Source of the DNA: Rhodococcus maanshanensis NBRC 100610
GTDB taxonomy: Bacteria > Actinomycetota > Actinomycetes > Mycobacteriales > Mycobacteriaceae
DNA length: 43,921 nt
Direction of reading: 5' to 3'
Assembly (NCBI RefSeq): GCF_001894865.1
Contig: NZ_BCXA01000056.1
Coordinates: forward strand, 1 to 43,921
Shown here piece after piece: positions 41,395 through 43,921 of this stretch. Both the position numbers and the translations under genes were made by a program. The stretch's first letter is position 1, and each line of letters begins with the position of its first letter. The notes beneath the pieces were generated by a model that saw only the letters and a program-made list of their open reading frames with translations, ran no database searches and was not told where the DNA came from.

Positions 41395-42780
41395 GTGACT
41401 GTGACGACCGAGTTCAGAACCGAACGGCGTTCTCTGAGCGGGTGGGGTAGGCGTGCAGCGACACCGGCCGACGTGCTGTCGACTCCCGACCTCGAGACCA
41501 TCGCCAAAGCCGTGAGCCAAGCCGGACCGAGAGGGGTCATCGCGCGCGGTCTCGGCCGCAGCTACGGCGACCCCGCGCAGAATGCGGGCGGACTGGTGAT
41601 CGACATGACCGCCCTCGACCGGATCCACCGCATCGACCCGGACTCCGGGGTCGTCGACCTCGATGCCGGGGTCAGCCTCGACGCGCTGATGCGCGCCGTC
41701 CTCCCCCACGGCCTGTGGGTTCCCGTCCTGCCGGGAACCAGGCAGGTCACGGTGGGCGGGGCCATCGGGGCCGACATCCACGGCAAGAACCACCACTCGC
41801 ACGGCAGTTTCGGCAACCACGTCGAGTCGCTCGACCTGCTGACCGCCGATGGGAGCGTCCGCACCCTGTCCCCGACGGGCGACGAAAAGGCCCTGTTCTG
41901 GGCCACCGTCGGCGGAATGGGGCTGACCGGCATAATCGTCCGGGCGCGCGTGCGGATGAAGGACACCGAGACGGCCTATTTCATCGCCGATCACGACCGC
42001 ACCGCCAACCTCGACGAGACGATGGAACTGCTGACCGGCGGCTCCGACGAGGGCTACGACTACTCGATGTCGGTGCCCGACACCATCTCCACCGGCCCGA
42101 AGCTCGGCCGAGCGGGGTTCACCCGCGGATCACTGGCGACTCTTGACCAGCTGCCGCCGAAGCTGCGCCGGGATCCCCTGCGGTTCAACGCTCCTCAGCT
42201 ACTCACCGTCCCGGACATCTTCCCGAGCGGGTTGGTCAACCGCCTCACGACGCGGATCGCCGCGGAGGCCGCACACCGGATGTACCCGAAGCACGGCCGG
42301 GGCACCGTCCAGAATCTGACGCAGTTCTACCACCCGCTCGACCTCCTCGGAGAGTGGAACCGTGCCTACGGCCCACAGGGTTTCATGCAGTATCAGTTCT
42401 CCATCCCGTTCGGCGCCGAGCAGCAACTCGCCGATATCGTGCGCGCGATCGCCGAGTCCGGGCACCGATCGTTCCTCAACGTGTTCAAGAGGATGGGTGA
42501 CGGCAATCCCGCGCCACTCTCGTGGCCGCATCCGGGATTCATGCTGAGCCTCGACTTCCCGATCTGCGCGGGGCTCGGGCGATTCTGCGACGAGCTGGAC
42601 GAACAGGTGTTGGCCGCCGGCGGTCGCCTCTACTTCGCCAAGGACTCTCGCACGACCCCCGAGCGCATTGCCCGGATGTACCCGCGGCTCTACGAATGGC
42701 GGACTGTTCGGGACAGCGTGGACCCCGAGCGCGTCTTCGCCTCCGATCTGGCTCGGCGTCTTCGGCTGGTGTCTGGCTAG
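41395..42780 (+). CDS. DprE1-type FAD oxidase (decaprenylphosphoryl-ribose 2-epimerase subunit homologue)
   Basis: A homologue of DprE1, which oxidises decaprenylphosphoryl-ribose on the way to the arabinose donor for arabinogalactan. At 461 aa from the GTG it equals the M. tuberculosis length. FAD-site and active-site segments are conserved: [72 protein letters not shown] and Lys416 in YFAKDSRTT. The benzothiazinone-reactive Cys387 of M. tuberculosis is replaced by Ser385 (FMLSLDFP). No dprE2 follows, so this is probably a paralogue rather than the main DprE1. It diverges from the Pks13-like gene. Confidence 0.88.
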   Translation: MTVTTEFRTERRSLSGWGRRAATPADVLSTPDLETIAKAVSQAGPRGVIARGLGRSYGDPAQNAGGLVIDMTALDRIHRIDPDSGVVDLDAGVSLDALMRAVLPHGLWVPVLPGTRQVTVGGAIGADIHGKNHHSHGSFGNHVESLDLLTADGSVRTLSPTGDEKALFWATVGGMGLTGIIVRARVRMKDTETAYFIADHDRTANLDETMELLTGGSDEGYDYSMSVPDTISTGPKLGRAGFTRGSLATLDQLPPKLRRDPLRFNAPQLLTVPDIFPSGLVNRLTTRIAAEAAHRMYPKHGRGTVQNLTQFYHPLDLLGEWNRAYGPQGFMQYQFSIPFGAEQQLADIVRAIAESGHRSFLNVFKRMGDGNPAPLSWPHPGFMLSLDFPICAGLGRFCDELDEQVLAAGGRLYFAKDSRTTPERIARMYPRLYEWRTVRDSVDPERVFASDLARRLRLVSG

Positions 42781-42939
42781 CCGGATCGTGGTGCCACCCT
42801 GAGGATCCGGTCGGCGCGGTCGAGGTTGACGTCGACGCGGTGCCGGCTTGCGTCCACTCGGGACTCGATGCCCGTGTTCATGCCCGACCAGGGCGTGTCT
42901 GGCAAAGTCGCGGTCCAAGCGATGACCGCCCGTGCTCGA

Positions 42940-42945
42940 TACAGT
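42940..42945 (+). promoter_or_regulatory. -10 element of leaderless promoter for the last gene
   Basis: TACAGT is 6 nt before the ATG at 42952 in the 171-bp gap after the DprE1-like gene. Confidence 0.5.
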
Positions 42946-42951
42946 GATCGA

Positions 42952-43872
42952 ATGCTCATTTCCGCTGACGTGATCGACGTCCTGGACCCGATGTCGGGCC
43001 TCGTTCTTGCCGGCGAGGCGGGCGGGCGTCTGACTTTCGCGCTGTGGCGAGACGGTGCAGTGCGTCTCCTCGACGACAGACTCGCCGAGAACTCGCGGCG
43101 AGAGCTCCCTCTGGGGGATGACGTCTGCGTCCTTGCGGCGTCCAGCCTCGATCTGCTTGTTCTCGCCTCCGCCGGCGGGCTCGTCATCGCCGGAGAGGAA
43201 GTGGTCACGGTGCCCGGAGTACCCGCCGACGCTGCCGCGCTCCTTGGCGGTCTACTTGTCGTCGCCGTCCCGGACGGCGAGAGACACCGGCTGCTCGTGC
43301 TCGATCCCGCGACCGGGGCGATCCTCGACGACCAGGCGATCGATGCCGATGATGCTCGCGCCTTCCTGCATCCCCATCCCTCCGAAGACACGGCGATTCT
43401 CGAGCTCGCCATGGGGCAGGATGGCGTTCTCGCCTTCCGCGTCGATGTCGAGGGATCGCGCCTACATCTGACCGAGATCCTGGCAGGAGATGATCCCGTG
43501 GTCGCGGGCTTCAGTCCGTCGGGTGCGAGGCTACTTCTCACCCCGTATCCAAGCGATCCGCAGACCGTACGGGTGCTGTCGTGGCCGGATCTGAAGGAGA
43601 TATCACGGCTCGACGCGAGTGACGTCGACGCCGAGTACGGTTTCGGGCTCGCCGGATGCTGGATCAATGACGACCGAGCCGCCGTGTACGCGACCGAGGA
43701 CGCATTGATCGTTGCCGACGAGAACCTCGACTCGTCCGAACGCATCGTATTGCCGATCGACTTCGGCGACGAGGGAGAGATCGAGAGGCTCACGCATCTG
43801 GGTTCGGGGAACGTCGCCGTCGGCGCGTGGACGCCAGCCGGTCGACTCACCCTCGTCGTGCGCCTCATCTGA
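42952..43872 (+). CDS. Hypothetical protein, probable beta-propeller or beta-rich repeat protein
   Basis: A 306-aa acidic protein with no signal peptide and no family I recognise. The sequence alternates short hydrophobic strands and turns in units of about 40-45 residues (LVLAGEAGGRLTFALWRDGAVRLLDD, LLVLASAGGLVIAGEEVVTVPG, LLVVAVPDGERHRLLVLDPATGAILDD, VVAGFSPSGARLLLTPYPSDPQTVRVLSWPDLKEISRLD, AAVYATEDALIVADENLDSSERIVLP), as in WD40 or YVTN-type propellers. The start is supported by a leaderless -10; upstream in-frame codons look non-coding. It follows the DprE1-like gene in the same direction but has its own promoter. Confidence 0.7.
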   Translation: MLISADVIDVLDPMSGLVLAGEAGGRLTFALWRDGAVRLLDDRLAENSRRELPLGDDVCVLAASSLDLLVLASAGGLVIAGEEVVTVPGVPADAAALLGGLLVVAVPDGERHRLLVLDPATGAILDDQAIDADDARAFLHPHPSEDTAILELAMGQDGVLAFRVDVEGSRLHLTEILAGDDPVVAGFSPSGARLLLTPYPSDPQTVRVLSWPDLKEISRLDASDVDAEYGFGLAGCWINDDRAAVYATEDALIVADENLDSSERIVLPIDFGDEGEIERLTHLGSGNVAVGAWTPAGRLTLVVRLI

Positions 43873-43921
43873 AACCGCGACACCCGTCTTGCGGTCTCAG
43901 CAAGCATCCCCAACCCTTGCG
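43873..43921. other. Right-edge sequence without a gene
   Basis: The 49 bases after the last stop contain no open frame of note. They could belong to an intergenic gap or to the 3' end of a minus-strand gene outside the window. Confidence 0.4.

Noticed and set aside
39334-42780. An 1148-codon plus-strand frame reading into the DprE1-like protein
   Set aside because: Only the part from 41395 is homologous to DprE1. The upstream part is the antisense shadow of the Pks13-like gene, and the leaderless -10 fixes the real start.
1-43921. CRISPR arrays, tRNA or rRNA genes, insertion sequences and attachment sites
   Set aside because: No regularly spaced repeats, no cloverleaf-like or rRNA-like sequence, no transposase or integrase and no flanking direct repeats were seen by eye.

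Overview
This is a high-GC window from a mycolic-acid-containing actinobacterium (order Mycobacteriales, most like Rhodococcus or Nocardia; genus not provable here). The evidence is a mycothiol ligase (MshC), an MspA-type mycomembrane porin, a DprE1-type oxidase, a protein matching the C-terminal end of Pks13, and an F420-type PPOX protein. From memory, the gene order hisG-hisE-metH-PAC2 ... mshC ... phosphatase-uppP-(Rv2137c-like)-lppL-pyrD follows the M. tuberculosis Rv2121c-Rv2139 backbone.

Layout. 343-5873 (minus): metH, a coupled HAD phosphatase, hisE and hisG, ending in a strong hairpin at 239-277. A PAC2 protein diverges from metH (5925-6821). 7095-16747 (plus) is a tightly overlapped nitrate/nitrite block: nirB-nirD, then narG-narH-narJ-narI, followed by an MspA-family porin (16886-17590). 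17732-24823 (plus) is a three-gene operon of JetA, JetB and an SMC-like JetC of the Wadjet type II family (TIGR02677/TIGR02678/TIGR02680). It has perfect hairpins on both sides and no jetD nuclease anywhere in the window. 24885-26448 (minus) holds an alpha/beta hydrolase with Thr at the expected nucleophile position, preceded by a 19-codon leader ORF with an ideal Shine-Dalgarno, and a hexapeptide acetyltransferase.

26486-30857 (minus) is backbone: mshC, the TIGR03843/TIGR03847/TIGR03848-type trio, and uppP. 30982-36063 (plus): an aldo/keto-reductase-fold protein lacking two catalytic residues, an F420/PPOX protein, then an iron-regulated heme operon (heme oxygenase plus hmuTUV) behind an IdeR/DtxR-like box. 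36130-39290: an Rv2137c-like protein, lppL, pyrD and two small genes overlapping tail to tail. 39331-43872: a free-standing Pks13-like ACP-thioesterase (minus), divergent from a DprE1 homologue with Ser at the benzothiazinone-target Cys position, then an unknown repeat-rich protein.

The nir-nar-porin-jet-hydrolase-acetyltransferase block (about 7.0-26.5 kb) sits between the PAC2 and mshC neighbours of the conserved backbone, so it looks like an accessory insertion, though no integrase, tRNA or IS marks its edges. Ten genes across the window share one start architecture: a TANNNT -10 hexamer 6 or 7 nt before the start codon, which predicts leaderless transcripts. No tRNA, rRNA, CRISPR array or insertion sequence was recognised.
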